From positions 434,001-498,000 of the forward strand of contig JAIVFI010000011.1 of assembly GCA_025558095.1 (NCBI GenBank): 64,000 nucleotides of DNA, given 5' to 3'. Numbering within the stretch: the stretch's first letter is position 1; each line of letters begins with the position of its first letter. Position numbers and translations under genes: made by a program. This stretch comes from Hyaloraphidium curvatum. Its lineage: Eukaryota > Monoblepharomycota > Hyaloraphidiomycetes > Hyaloraphidiales > Hyaloraphidiaceae. The notes beneath the pieces are model-generated. The model saw nothing but the letters and a program-made list of their open reading frames with translations. It searched no databases and had not been told where the DNA came from. Shown here piece by piece: positions 1-11,500 of the stretch.

Positions 1-120
1 GTACAATACACCTCAAATCTGAACCGAAGACTCAATCTCGGGTATCGCGATAAGTGCCGACGAATCAGCCGGCTCCATGTCCATCCTCTGTCCCTCGGAA
101 CGTCCATGAAGGAAGGCAAC

Positions 121-1358
121 TCAAGACGACGGTTGGCTTCCCGCCTCCACGCTGTTTCTGACAGGGGCGTCGTGGGAATGGCTGTGTCCATTTGCACCGT
201 CATGGTCGTGGTCCAACTCGCGCGCCTTGCCGGCCGCCATCGTTTGAGGCGAGGGATTCTCGCGTGTCGGTGATCCCTGCGACGGCACAGCGGCGCCAGA
301 ATCGTGAGAGTGGTCCCCATGTGAATGTCCGCCGTGGTCGTGACCCCCGTGCAGATGCTCCGCGTGCGCGTGATCCCCGTGCGAATGATCCGCGTGGGTG
401 TGATCCCCATGATCCGCATATGCGTGATCCCCGTGGCTGTGATCTCCGTGCAGATGATCGGCGTGCGTGTGCTCGCCGTGGCTGTGATCCCCGTGCGAAT
501 GATCCGCATGTGCGAGATCTGGTCGCACGGTGGCGGGGAGGTCTATCGGTGGAGGCACCGCTGGAAGGTTCATGTACGAATCGGAGGCTTTTGGAGGGTC
601 GGAGTAGTGCCGCTGGGGCGGAATCTGGTGTAGCAATCCGAATCTGCGTGACTTTTGGGTTAGGAAACGGCCAGACCGATGGAAGCGGAACAGCCCACCC
701 CAACGAACAGCCAAGGGCGCCTTCGCCTCCCCACGAGCGCGTCGGAAAGATGACGACCTGGAGACAAGCACGAACACGGCGCCAGGGACGGCGTCAATTG
801 TCTCGGCGAGTCAGAACAGCCAAATGAGTTCACCTCGCGGCAGGTCTCGGTATCCTTGGCATAAACGGCAAGGTGGACGGCCGAGCGATCCACGTTCTCC
901 TCGATGAGATCAAAGAGGTCCTCCTTGTCGCGCAGCACGCCCTGGCGCGACCCAATGATGTAGTCCTCCTCGGCCCGCAGGCCGGCCATGTCCGCCGGGC
1001 TCCCGGGCACCACGTCGATCACGTGCCAGCTCTTGAGGGCATCCACGTAGTTGCATGCGCGCACCGAGATGCCGAGAAGCCCCTCGTCCGAGCCCCACGT
1101 GACGGAGGGCACGACGTGCACGGCGCGGAAGTCGCGGTTCACGGCCGAGTACACCTCGAGCACCACCTCGGTCCCTATCGACGACGCGAGCACCGTGGCC
1201 AGCGCGTTGACGTCCGCACCCAGCATGGCGCCGTTGACGCCGACCACGTAGTCCATAATTGGGGTGATTCCCGCGGCGGCCGCCGGCGAGTTGGGCAGCA
1301 CGCGGACGACGTGCAGCGCCTCGCCGGCGGCGACCGGGCGCGACTGCTCGGACCCCAT
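121..1358 (-). CDS. GRH1: GRASP55/65 (Grh1) Golgi reassembly stacking protein with His-rich tail
   Basis: Peripheral Golgi/ER-exit-site protein that tethers membranes through paired PDZ-like GRASP domains. Exons, read on the minus strand: 1358-834, 757-699, 643-121 (368 aa). I chose the start at 1358 because it gives MGSEQS, the N-myristoylation start typical of the family. Two GRASP-PDZ repeats follow (about residues 5-100 and 105-210), with NSPAAAAGI and GSPADMAGL carboxylate-binding-type turns. Joining the exons restores the family signature RSWGGEGALGCSLGFGLLHQIP. Introns are 76 and 55 nt, the second with a CTAAC branch site. The C-terminal third is low complexity; residues about 240-308 are an unusual HGDHSH-type repeat. 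No other family fits. Identity is secure, and the splice sites are well supported by frame closure. Confidence 0.93.
304..510 (-). repeat. Imperfect tandem HxHGDHxHADH-coding repeat
   Basis: About 207 nt coding for some 69 residues built from HSHGDH, HTHADH and HLHGDH units (GRASP residues about 240-308). On the plus strand it reads as repeated gtgatccccgtg/gtgatccgcgtg hexamer variants. Roughly 40% of residues are His and about 17% are acidic. It resembles the His loops of ZIP and CDF metal transporters, but it is in frame with the GRASP exon. The slightly varied units suggest slippage expansion followed by drift. Confidence 0.9.
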
Positions 1359-1523
1359 GCGCTGCGACGCGGGAGAGCGCACCCAGGCGGGATTGCGCGG
1401 GGCCTTTGGGAGGGGCGGGCGTGATGGAACAACCCCTTTTCCCACCCCCTAGGGTTGTCACCGCGCGCATTCTGGTAGCCCGATCGACGACTGAAGCGGT
1501 CTCGGACCTCGCAGCGAGCCAGG

Positions 1524-3213
1524 ATGGCGAGTGTCTGCTGTTTCGGGCCGCGTTGCTGCTGTTTCTCATCGTCGCGCTCCCCTCCTCACGCTTTTGCCCT
1601 GCTTCTCGCCCTGGACGCTGTGGAACGCGACGCCGCTCTGTTGGTGCCCTTCTCCGACCCGGTCTCCCACCCCGAATCGCGGCCATTCGTCTCCGTTTCT
1701 GCCTTTGGGATTGCTTCATGCTTTGCCTGTGCCGTGCTGTCTGTTGCCCGGACACTGGAATGCACGCTGTCGTCGATTTGTCTCGGCACCAACTCTCCGA
1801 CTTTGAACTGGCCTGCGGACGCTGCTTCTCGCGATTCCCCAACGTCCCCGCCTGGATTGCATCGCTCATCTTATTGCCTCCTGGCTGCCACGCTCGCTGG
1901 ACTGCCGTGGACGTGCCCGGATCCCGAACAGCCGTTCATCAAGCAGCAGAAGAACAAGGCCTACTTCAAGCGGTACCAGGTCAAGTACCGCCGCCGGCGA
2001 GGTGAATATCGACGCTGTGTTTGGGTTTCTATGGCGGGCTTGGCATGCCCCGGCTGCCGATGGCACGACTCCGCCCGTGTGGGCACGACGCTCCGGTCGA
2101 CGATGATTTCATAGTTCACCCGAACGACGTGATGAAGAGAAACTTTGTCTTTCGCTCCTATCTGAGACCGGGAGCGAGGCGGGTGGACGAATGGCGGCGC
2201 CGCTGGGGCAGCGGGTCGCCGGGGCCGACGGGCTGGCTTTATTGGAACCGTGTCTCACCATGCTTCTGCCGTCAGAGGGCAAGACCGACTACTACGCCCG
2301 CAAGCGGCTCGTGACCCAGGCCAAGAACAAGTACAACAGCCCCAAGTACCGTTTCGTGGTCCGCATCACGAACCACGACATCATCGTCCAGGTCATCTAC
2401 GCCAAGCTGCAGGGCGATGTCGTGCTCACCGCTGCCTACTCGCACGAGCTCCCCCGCTACGGCGTGAAGGTCGGCCTGACCAACTGGGCCGCTGGTGCGT
2501 TTTGCTGTCGTCCGGGTATTGGGCTCGTTCTGACTCGATATCTGCAGCGTACTGCACCGGTCTCCTTGCCGCCCGCCGTGTCCTCACCCAGCTCGGTCTG
2601 GCGGACAAGTACGAGGGCGTTACGGATGCGAATGGCGAGGCCTTCCAGGTCGAGGCCATCGACGACGGTCCGCGCCCCTTCAAGGCCTTCCTTGACGTCG
2701 GTCTGCGCCGCACCACCACCGGCAACCGCGTCTTTGGTGCCCTGAAGGGCGCCGTCGACGGCGGCGTTTTCATCCCGCACGGCCAGAACCGTTTCCCCGG
2801 CTTCGACCGCGAAAAGAAGGAGGTCGACACCGAGGTGCTCCGCAAGTACATCTTTGGCGGCCACGTCAAGGAGTACATGGAGTTTTTGGAGGATGACGAC
2901 GAGGAGCAGTACAAGAAGCACTTCTCCAAGTTCATTGAGGAGGAGATTACCGCCGACGACCTCGAGGAGATGTACAAGGAGGCGCACGGCAAGATCCGCG
3001 AGAACCCGCTGCCGGAGAAGAAGGAGCGCGAGCCTTTGACCGACGAGGCCAAGGCCAAGCTCAAGAAGTTCCGGCAACAGAGGCTCAACCTCAAGCAGAG
3101 GCGGGACCGCGTCAAGCAGAAGAAGGTTCGTGCCTCGAACCAAATGCAGGTCGCAGTGTCTGATTCTATTGCTTCATCAGGAGGCAATTCTGCGCAAGAT
3201 CAACGCCGAGTAA
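1524..3213 (+). CDS. RPL5: 60S ribosomal protein L5 (uL18)
   Basis: Large-subunit ribosomal protein that binds 5S rRNA. Exons: 1524-1526 (inferred), 1932-2001, 2276-2494, 2548-3125, 3181-3213 (300 aa; the family is usually about 297). Exon 2 gives [23 protein letters not shown], continued by [12 protein letters not shown] in exon 3. The [15 protein letters not shown] junction and the terminal [10 protein letters not shown] are diagnostic. No ATG precedes PFIKQQ within exon 2. The only arrangement I find that keeps frame is a start-codon-only exon at 1524 followed by a GC-AG intron with donor GCGAGT, so the first exon is provisional. Intron 2 (2002-2275) is unusually long for this genome and holds a C/D snoRNA. 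Confidence 0.94.
2089..2176 (+). ncRNA. Intronic C/D box snoRNA in RPL5 intron 2, two 25S rRNA guides
   Basis: Lies within RPL5 intron 2 (2002-2275). Terminal stem: CGCTCCGGTC (2089-2098) pairs with GACCGGGAGCG (2166-2176) with one bulge. Box C is ACGATGA (2100-2106; one mismatch to RUGAUGA), D' is CCGA (2120-2123), C' is GTGATGA (2129-2135) and box D is CTGA (2162-2165). Directly upstream of box D, GTCTTTCGCTCCTAT (2147-2161) is antisense to the conserved 25S/28S segment ATAGGGGCGAAAGAC, with one G-U pair. Upstream of D', CATAGTTCAC (2110-2119) is antisense to 25S GTGAACTATG. By the D+5 rule the targets would be the fifth rRNA residues, G in AUAGG and A in GUGAA. The rRNA sequences are recalled from conserved yeast/human rRNA. 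All four boxes, the stem and both guides agree. Confidence 0.85.
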
Positions 3214-3308
3214 TTCTTGTACAATATCGTGGCACCTGGCCGGGAATACAGGAATCTCGAGGATATCGATGCCGCAGTCCGGCTTCCGTTCCATCCGCCC
3301 CATCCAAC

Positions 3309-6300
3309 CTACGCCGTGATCGCCGCCGACGGGAGCTTGATCTTCGCAATCCCCAACAGCGAAAGGCCGCTGAAGAGATCCCTCAAGTTCACGTAGTTCC
3401 GGTCGTTTTTGGAGAGGTATGCCATGACCTCCCTCTTCAGCTCCGCCAGCGGCTCCTTGAACCGGGCGGCAACGGCGAGCTGGTTCTCTGATGAAAAATG
3501 CGTCAGAAACAGTTGAGCCCGGCAAATGCTGTGAGGCAACGCACCGCGATCGTCCTTGCCCTCGAGCTTCGCCGCCAAACGATCCACGTCCACCAGGCTG
3601 GCGTAATAGGACAGCTGCGTGAAGAGCTTGGTATCGGAGTACTCGAGCTTCATGACGCCCTTGCATCCGCGAACCAAGCACCGCTTTCCGTAGACCGACA
3701 CCTGCCGCGTGCGGTTGCCGCAAGAAAGGTCGTCGCAGACCAGCCAGCTCTGCTGGTAGCGCTCCACATGCGACCGACAGGCTGCGTTGAGTTGGGCCTG
3801 CAGCGACGGAAGAGGCATCCGCTGCTTGCATTCCGGATTCGGGCAGAAAATGCCGCACTGGGGGAGGTCGCCAGGCTGTTGCGCGGGGTCAGGTAACAAC
3901 ACCGGCAAGACAAGGCAAGCCCCTTTACCTGATGCCGCAACAGCTCGAACTCGCTGTGCTGGTTGCAGTGTCGGCACCGGGGGTTCCACCGATCGACGTC
4001 CCGGAAGCGCTCCTCGTCGGAAATCTGCGAGTCCAGCGTCTTGACCTCGTCGGTGTCGAACTCCTGCATGGCCACGGATGCGCGGTACTTGGTCGAATCC
4101 AGGCCGAGGCAATCGGCGATCCGACCCGAGTCCGTGCCCTCGATGGGGTCACAGAGACGCTGAACAGGTCCAACGATCTGGTTCTGCAGGTACCACTCGT
4201 AGTCTGATGGGCATGCGATCAGTGCCCGATCGTCTGCATCTGGCGGCCTCTCACTCACCGATGACAAGTCCGGAGCCTTCCTTCATGACCTCGTCCGGGT
4301 GGAATGCCCTGTTGGCGATCGACTGGTCCCGGGCATCCCCGGGTGCGACGCAGATCACGTAAGGAATGGTGTCGCCGACCCTCGCGCTCTGGCCGCGCGC
4401 CTCCATCCGGATGGCCACCTGCACGTGCGGCTGCACCTTGGCGTCGTTGTACTCCTTGACATTCTTGGTCAACGACTTGTTGATGACCATCTTCTCGATC
4501 GGGATCAGGCCTGCGCGGGTCTCCTCGCCGACCTTGCGCAGGTAGGTGTGGATCTTTTCTACGATCTCCTCCTTGCCGGCTTCGTCACCGGAGAGGATCT
4601 GGTCGAGCACAAAGCTGCGAAATAGAGATGAGCTGGTAGGCAGCATGCACGCCAGATGACCTTACGCCGAGACGTCCTGCGACAGCCCGCACCAGTCGCG
4701 GCGCACCATGTCGAGACCCTTGCTCTCCACCGCAGTCTCGAGCGTCCCGCTGTTCTCCGTCACCACCAGAGCTGCGTACTTCTTCTTCTTGAGGAGCAGC
4801 ATGCGCCGGTAGAAGCCGTCGACCTCGATCTCGAGGAGCTTGTACCGCTGGTTGACGATCTTCTTGAACTCGTTGCCCATCTTCTTGACCTCGCCCAGGT
4901 CGTCCGTGTTGGTGTAGATCATGATCGAGTCTGTGTCGCCGTAGATGACCTCGAGCTTGGCAGTCTCGGCGAGGTCCACGGTGGACTGCAGGATCTCGCG
5001 ACCCTTGGCCGTCGTCAACATGGCCAGGGGCTTGCAGTAGAACCGCGAGTTGGAGAAGCCGAGGCAGCCGTACATCGAGTTGGCCGTGAGCTTGAGCGCC
5101 TTCTGGCGGATCTCGTACTGCCCGGCCTCGGCAGGGGTAATGTCCTTGGCCTTCATCAGGTTCTTGACCTGCCGGCGCCGCTCGACCAGGGTCTTGAGCA
5201 GCTTGGGCAGCACACCCTGTGGCAGCGACTGGTCGGGGATGTCGGGCAGCTGGTCGTCCGCGTCGGGCTCGCTGCTCCGCTGCACGGTGGTGAAGTCGAG
5301 GTTGAACTCCTGGATGATGGAGGGGTACAGCGAGTTGAAGTCGAGGAGGAGGACGTATTTGTCGTAGAGGCCCTTCTTGGGCTCCAGCACAAGACCGCCC
5401 GAGTAGGCCGGCTTGCGGCGCCCAGTGGTGCCCGATCGGCGCGCATCCGCCTGGGGCTCGTCGTCGTCGTCGTCGTCCCCCTTGATGGCGACGGCCTTCT
5501 TGGCCATCTGGCCCTTGTCGGGGAGGATGAAGCCGAGCTTGTGGAACTCGTGGAGGAGCAGCATCTCGTTGCGCTCGGCACGGCCGCCGATCAGCGTGCG
5601 GGACCAGAGATTCCCGGCCAGGTTGGTAATCTGCTTGGAGAGCGGGAGCACCTGGATCTTGAACATGATCATGGCCGCGAGGTATGCATCCGTTTCGGTG
5701 TGCTTGACGAGCGTGAGCAGGTCGCCGGCGCGGTGGTAGTACTGCGGGACCGTGTCCGGGTCGACCGTCTCCCGCGACGTCTTGAGCAGCATCAGCGCGA
5801 GGTTGCTCAGGCTGTACGACTTGGCGCGGATGTGCTCCTTGGCGGTGAGCCAGGTGTCGCACATGAGGCGGCCCGAGGCGATCTGCTTCTCGGCGAACGT
5901 GGATTCGGACCCGCCGCCGGCGCCGGCCTGGAGCTTGGGCCATTGCGAGCGCCGAAGCCGGCCGATGCGGCTCCAGTTCTCGACCTTGTGCGCCTTCATG
6001 CGGTGCAGAAGAACGTCCAGGTCGAAGCCGATGAAGTTGTGCCCGACGATCACGTCGGGGTCGTGACGGTAGATTTGCGCTGGAGAAAAATCAACGTCAG
6101 TCGATCGCCGTCCTTGCACGCATTCCGCGCGCGTTCCCACCGATGAGGTAGTTGAGCAGCGCGCGCTCGCTCCCGCACACCTCGATCTTCTGGCTCTGCT
6201 GCCCCGCCAGCTCCGCGAACCCCATTGGCATCGGCATCGCATCCAGCTTGCGCACGACCGTGAACCTGACGTGCTCCGTCTTGGCGTCCGCGCGCGGATC

Positions 6301-8289
6301 GTCGATGTCCAGGTTCGGGTAGATGACGGCCGACGCCATGACGACCTCGTTTGCATGCTGCTTGTGGTTCATGAAGGTCTTCATGCTCAGGCACATGACG
6401 CTCAGCGGGGGCGCGGGCACTTTGTTCTGGTCCTTGTCGTCGGGGATGAGCTGCTTCGGGTTGGCGACCGAGACCTCGAGCTTGCACCACGACATGGGCC
6501 GGTTCTCGAACACGGGGTTCTTGACGGTGATCCACGACGGGCCCCAGATCTCGCGCTCCAGGATGAGCAGCTCGAGGGCCGTGGTGCGAGTGCCGAAGAT
6601 GCGACCGAAGGTGCGGCCCGAGGTGTTCTCCTCGAGCTCCGGCTCCGTGAACGAGTACGAGACCTCGAGGTAGTCGCTCTGCGCGGGCACGCCGGCGATC
6701 TCGAAAGCGTACTTCTTCTCGATCGGCTTGGACCTCCACGACTTGATGTTCTTCTTGCGCCGCAGGGCGTCGAACTCGTCGTAGACGTCCTTGATCTCGA
6801 TCTCGACGTCCGTCTCTGCGCCGCTGGCATCCAGCTTCACCGCCCGGGGGAGCACGAAAAGCTTGCGGCTGATGCCGTTGACGGTCACGCAGCACGAGAT
6901 GTGCCGGCCGGAGGCGCGGTCGAGGACCTTGCCAAAGAGGTATACGACGCCCTTATCGCGCACCTCGTACGCATCCAGGAAGAAGATGCGGAGGGAACCG
7001 TCAGGCTCGAGCACGTTCTCGGCCACGGCAGGGGCAGCCGGGCCCGCGGCGTCGGCGGTCGACGTCTCGCCCGCCGCCATCTCGTCCCGGATCGAGTGCC
7101 AGTTGGCGGCGCCGGCGGTGAGAGGCGCCTGCACCACCGACGCCGTTGCCGGGGCGGCGGGGGCGGCAAAGGTGGGGAGGAAGGCCGATGCGGACTTGGT
7201 GGTGCCCGCGCGGGCGGTCTGCACCTGGCGGACCTTGACCTCGGCGGTGGCGGTCGGGTCCTCGGCGCCGTCGGCCATGGGTTCGTCGCCGTCAGCCGCG
7301 GCCTCGGGGTCGCCGGGGGCGGGGTCGGCCGGGGCAGGATGGTCGTCGAAACCGGGGTCGAAGCCGGCGTCGTCGAAGTGCATGTTGGCCTCGTGCTGCG
7401 GTGACAAGCGCGTGAGGGCCTGCAAAGCGAGAACAGCCATGCGACGCACCTCCTTGTCCTTGCCCGACGTCAGCTCCGCGACGATGCCCGTGGCCACGTT
7501 GCTGACCGCCGTCCTCGTGTCGGCCGACTTGCCAAACAGCGCAATCTGCTCGAGACGCTTGACGTCCATCTTGGCCGCCGGCTTGGGCGCCGGGGGCGCC
7601 TCGCGGGACAGCAACGGCTTGGGTCTGCTCGCGTACGAATAGGACGGGTGGTCCGTCTTGGCCTTTTCCACCGGCACCGCGTCGAGGTCGGCAAAGATGT
7701 CGGCCATCAGGTTCTCGTCGTCCTTGGTGGTCGGGGCGGCCTTGGGCGCGGACGGGCGCGAGGGCGCCTTCTTGGCCTGGTTCTTGAAGAGGGCGTCGAG
7801 CTGGTGCTCGGGCTTGACCCTTTTGGAGGACTTGTCCTTCTTGTTCTTCTTGCGCTTGCCTGGCCGACCGCGGAAAGGGAGGCGGGTCAATGCGGTGCTC
7901 GCAGCCCGCAAGCCAGCAGGTGCCCACCGCCGCCCGCATCCTCCTCTTCCGAGTCCGACTCCGAGCCGTACTTGTGCGGCCGGTCCCACTCGTCCTCCCC
8001 GTTGTCGACGTAGCCCTTCCCGTCGTCGTCCACCACAAAGTCGTCCTCCTGCAGCCGCCTCCTCTGGATGGAGTCGAACTCATCCTGCGTCACCTCGTCG
8101 TAGATCCTGTCGTCGTCGGACTGGAGGCGCGTCAGGGGCGCGTGGAGCGTGGGGGCGGCCCGGGCCCACGCTGTCGCCCTCGTCCAGCAGCGACGTGCCC
8201 TCCTGCTTGCGCTTCTTGAGGTTCTTGAGCGCGCTCGACCGCGATTCCTTGCCCCGGTTCGCGCCGGTGCGCTTCTGGCGCTCGGACAT
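3309..8289 (-). CDS. POL1: DNA polymerase alpha catalytic subunit
   Basis: B-family replicative polymerase that extends primase RNA primers at origins and on the lagging strand. Exons (minus): 8289-8170, 8120-7928, 7859-6141, 6079-4666, 4614-4259, 4203-3929, 3875-3309 (1547 aa; family about 1450-1500). N-terminal DEVTQDEFDSIQRRR motif, then a basic/acidic linker containing the ENLMADIFADLD element. Polymerase motif A is LLLDFNSLYPSII (about residue 926) and motif C is YGDTDSIMI (about residue 1055); GGLVLEPKKGLYDK is alpha-specific. The degenerate exonuclease region reads HDPDVIVGHNFIGFDL. The C-terminal Cys clusters (CRHC, CGIFC, CDDLSC, CLVRGC) are the zinc and iron-sulfur/B-subunit-binding region. 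All six introns close in frame. It is divergent from the CEP70-like gene. Confidence 0.95.
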
Positions 8290-8591
8290 TGCGGGGAGCG
8301 GTCCGCGAGAGGGAGCTGGGACCTGGGGCCCCGAGGGGATTGGCTGCCCGACGGCTCGTTCTGCGGCCCGGCCCCGCGGGGATTCGGCAGCAGCGGAGCA
8401 CGAAAGACCTGTGCGGCCCCCTGAAGCGCGTCCGGGGCTGCAGGCGCGCCGAAAGTGCGGGAGGTTGGCGGTTGAGGTTTTTTTGGGTTGTCTAGCCGTC
8501 TTTTTTCCGGTATCAACTCAGTGAGCAACTGACCTGCCTCGGTCTGTTCGCCCCCCGAATTCTGCATTGCCGTTCCCGGCGTCCACCCGGC
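8290..8591. other. Divergent intergenic region POL1 / CEP70-like
   Basis: About 300 bp between two divergent ATGs. No supported gene. It contains a T-rich run (gttttttttgggttg, about 8473-8488), which is unusual for this GC-rich sequence. It presumably carries both promoters. No clear TATA box. Confidence 0.5.
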
Positions 8592-11500
8592 ATGGCGTCG
8601 CGCGGGGCGGGCGAGCTGCTCGGCGGGCTCGAGTTCGGCACGCCCGTGCCGCCCACGCCGTCGCGCCGCGCGCCGCGCGTGTCGCCCGACCGCGGCACGG
8701 ACTTCTACGCGGACGGCGACGCGGGCGCGTTCTCGCCGCTCGGGTCCGCCTCGCTCGCCGACTCGCCGTCGTCCGCGTCGGCCGACGGCGCCGACCTCAC
8801 CGCCGACGTGTCGGACTACGTGCGCTTCCTGCTCAGCGGCACCGGCGCAGAGCGCTCAGTCGACTTTGCCGCGCTGCGCAAGGAGCTCGAGGGCACAACA
8901 GGCGGCCAGCTGCCGAAGGCCGCGGCAAAGCCGGCCCCCGCAGAGGCCCGCTCGCCGCCGCACGGGCCGGACGACTCGTTCGCCGACTTTGTGCCGCGCG
9001 CCTCGGCCTCGTCGCGCCGCTCGGACAATAATGCGGCAACCATGCCGGCCGCCATGCAAACTGCCTCTTCGCGAGACCGGCTGTCGTCGGAGCGCGGAGC
9101 CTCGGTGGAACGCAGGGCCTCGGTCGAGCGCCGGCCAGCGGGCGACCGCCTGCACCCTGCGGACCGCCTCTCGGCCGGGCGCCGCCAGCCCTCCCTCGAG
9201 CGGCCACTCTCGGCAGATCGTCGAAACGCAGCGCCCCAGTCCGACGCCGCACGTGCGCTGGAGGAGGAGCTGCAGCGCTGGCGCGATGAAAAGCGCCGCT
9301 GGCAGGCAGACATCCAGCGGCGCCGGCAGTCGCTCGACGAGATCCACCGCATGGTGCACGACGAGGAGACCTTTGCCGGCGGCATGACGCAGATGCTGGA
9401 GGGGATCGCGGACCTCGTCAATATCCGCGGCAGGACCGCCATCCGCGAGGAAGAGGAGGAGGTGCAGGAGGACCGCCGGCCAGCCGAGCAGCGCGACACC
9501 GCCGCCAACAGGCCCGCCTCGCGCCCCGCCTCGGCCCACCCGAGCCCTAAGCCTGCGGCTTCCGCACCCGCACCCAAGACGCCGAGGAACCCGTCCCTGG
9601 CCAGGGTCAGCGAGGTTGCCGCAGCGTCGTCCAAGAGCACTCCGTACGGCAGCAGGGCCCCCGCAGTCGATTCGGTGCGTCCTTCGTGCGCCATCTCCGA
9701 TCGTGCATTAAAACTCCCACCCTTCAAGCCCTCCACGACAGGCTACCTCCCCGTGCTCAACGAGCTCTCGGACCGCCTCCTCCAGCACGGTTTCCCCGCC
9801 CTCCCCGCCCCGCCCCTGAACCTCACCCCTCGCCAGGCCGCCCAGCTCGCACAGTGCGCCAACGCCGTGCTGGACGACTGGCTCGGCCGCGGCGAGGTGA
9901 TCCAGCGGCTGCTGCGCCGCGCGGACGAGCTCGAGAACGGCAGGGCGGCGGTGGAGCTCGAGGTCGACGAGGCGCGCAAGATGATGGAGGTGGCCGAGGG
10001 GATGGTGGAGGGGATGAGGAGGGAGAGGGAACAGGCGAGGAGGGAGGTGGAGGAAAGGGTGGAGGAGGCGAGGGTGGACTTCGAGGTGCGCATCCGCGCT
10101 CGATCGTCGTGCGGGATTCTGACCTCGCCGATAGTCCCAGCGCGGGGAGCTCGATGCTCGCAACAAGGACCTCGAAGCCGACAATGCCCGGCTGCACGCG
10201 CTCGTGTCGCAGCTCCGCGACAGGTGCGCCTCGCTCGACGGCGCCGCGGACGACCGCGCCCGCACCCTCGACGAAGCCCGCCGCATCAACGGCGAGCTCG
10301 CGGCCCGCGCGGAGCGGGCCGAATCTGACCGGCACGAGGCCGCCGCCGCACTCGAGGCTTCCCGGAGGGAGGCGGCACGGCTGGAAGCGGAGCTGGCGAT
10401 CGCCCGCCGCGAGCTCGAGGCCGAGAAGCGCGCGGCGGCCGCTGCCGCGCAGGAGGCGGCCGCCCGCGAAGCCGCGGCCCGGGAAGCCGGCGCCGCCGAG
10501 GCCAAGGCCCGGGCGGTGCAGTCGCCGCGGCCTGCCGCCCAATCCAGGGAGGTGCAGGGGCTGCACGAGGAGCTGGAGGCGCTCAGGGAGGAGCTGGAGG
10601 TGCGCCGCGCCGCGGATGCGGCGAGGCGGGCGTCCGACGGGCCGGCGGAGCGCGAGGAACGGAGGGCCTGGTCGCGGGCCGAGTCGCGCTCGGCGGAGCC
10701 GCCCGCGAGATGGGAAGAGGAGATCGACGTGGGTTCCACTGTGGCCGGCCACCGATTGGATGCTGACTCCGAGGACCGCAGCAACTCCGCCGTATGCTAA
10801 ACAGGGCCGAGAAGGAGCTCGAGAGCCAGCGCGAGCAGACCGAGTTGCTCAAGCTGCAGGTCCTCGCGACCAAGCGCGCCGAATGGGTGTCCCGCGCGCA
10901 GCCCGAAACGCGGGTCGCTCCCCAGAGCTGTGAGTTTTGCGCACCCGGTTGTCCATGGAGCGCATTTTTGACCTCGCGTGCGCAGCGGCCCGGCCCAAGA
11001 CCCGAGATCTGATCCGGAGGGACAAGATGGCGTACAAGCTCAAGCTGTTCAAAATTGATCTCCTGGAGACGGAAGAGTGCCAGGAGATCCTCAAGGACGT
11101 GTGCCTCAAACTGGACGTCGACGACGTCTCCAAAATCCTTCCGACGCTCAACGAGGTCGAGGCGGCGCTCAAGCTCCTCCCGCAGATCCAGGCCTTTGTC
11201 GGGCACGTCGATTCGCTCGTGTGGGACGAAGGCCGCGGCACCGCGGCGAAGTTCTCGGAATTGGGGCGTCTCGGTGCGCCCCTGCCGGCCCGGAAACTGG
11301 CCGACACGCTGGCGGCGCTGGCGGATTGGTCCGAGCTCGTGCGCGAGGCCAAGCAGCTGCGGAGCTTCAGGGCCGACGTGCACGAGATCGCCGGGCTTCC
11401 CGAGTCGTCCAAGAGCGACAGGCTGTGCATCGAGGAGCTGCGGCAGCACCGGGCTGCTGCCGACCGCAAGGGACGAGCGCCGGAGCGGATCGACGTGGGT

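Noticed and set aside
192..827. Arg/Asp-rich open frame (DPRANDPRGCDP repeats) opposite the GRASP tail
   Set aside because: It is the reverse reading of the His-repeat codons and has no independent support.
1527..1931. snoRNA or gene inside the long RPL5 intron 1
   Set aside because: No TGATGA, no stem and no rRNA antisense stretch; open frames there have no family resemblance.
4585..6146. Long open frames on both strands over POL1
   Set aside because: Shadows of the polymerase exons; no conserved motif in those frames.
10204..10800. Separate coiled-coil gene starting at a GTG
   Set aside because: It is an internal exon of the CEP70-like gene, joined by phase-0 introns on both sides.
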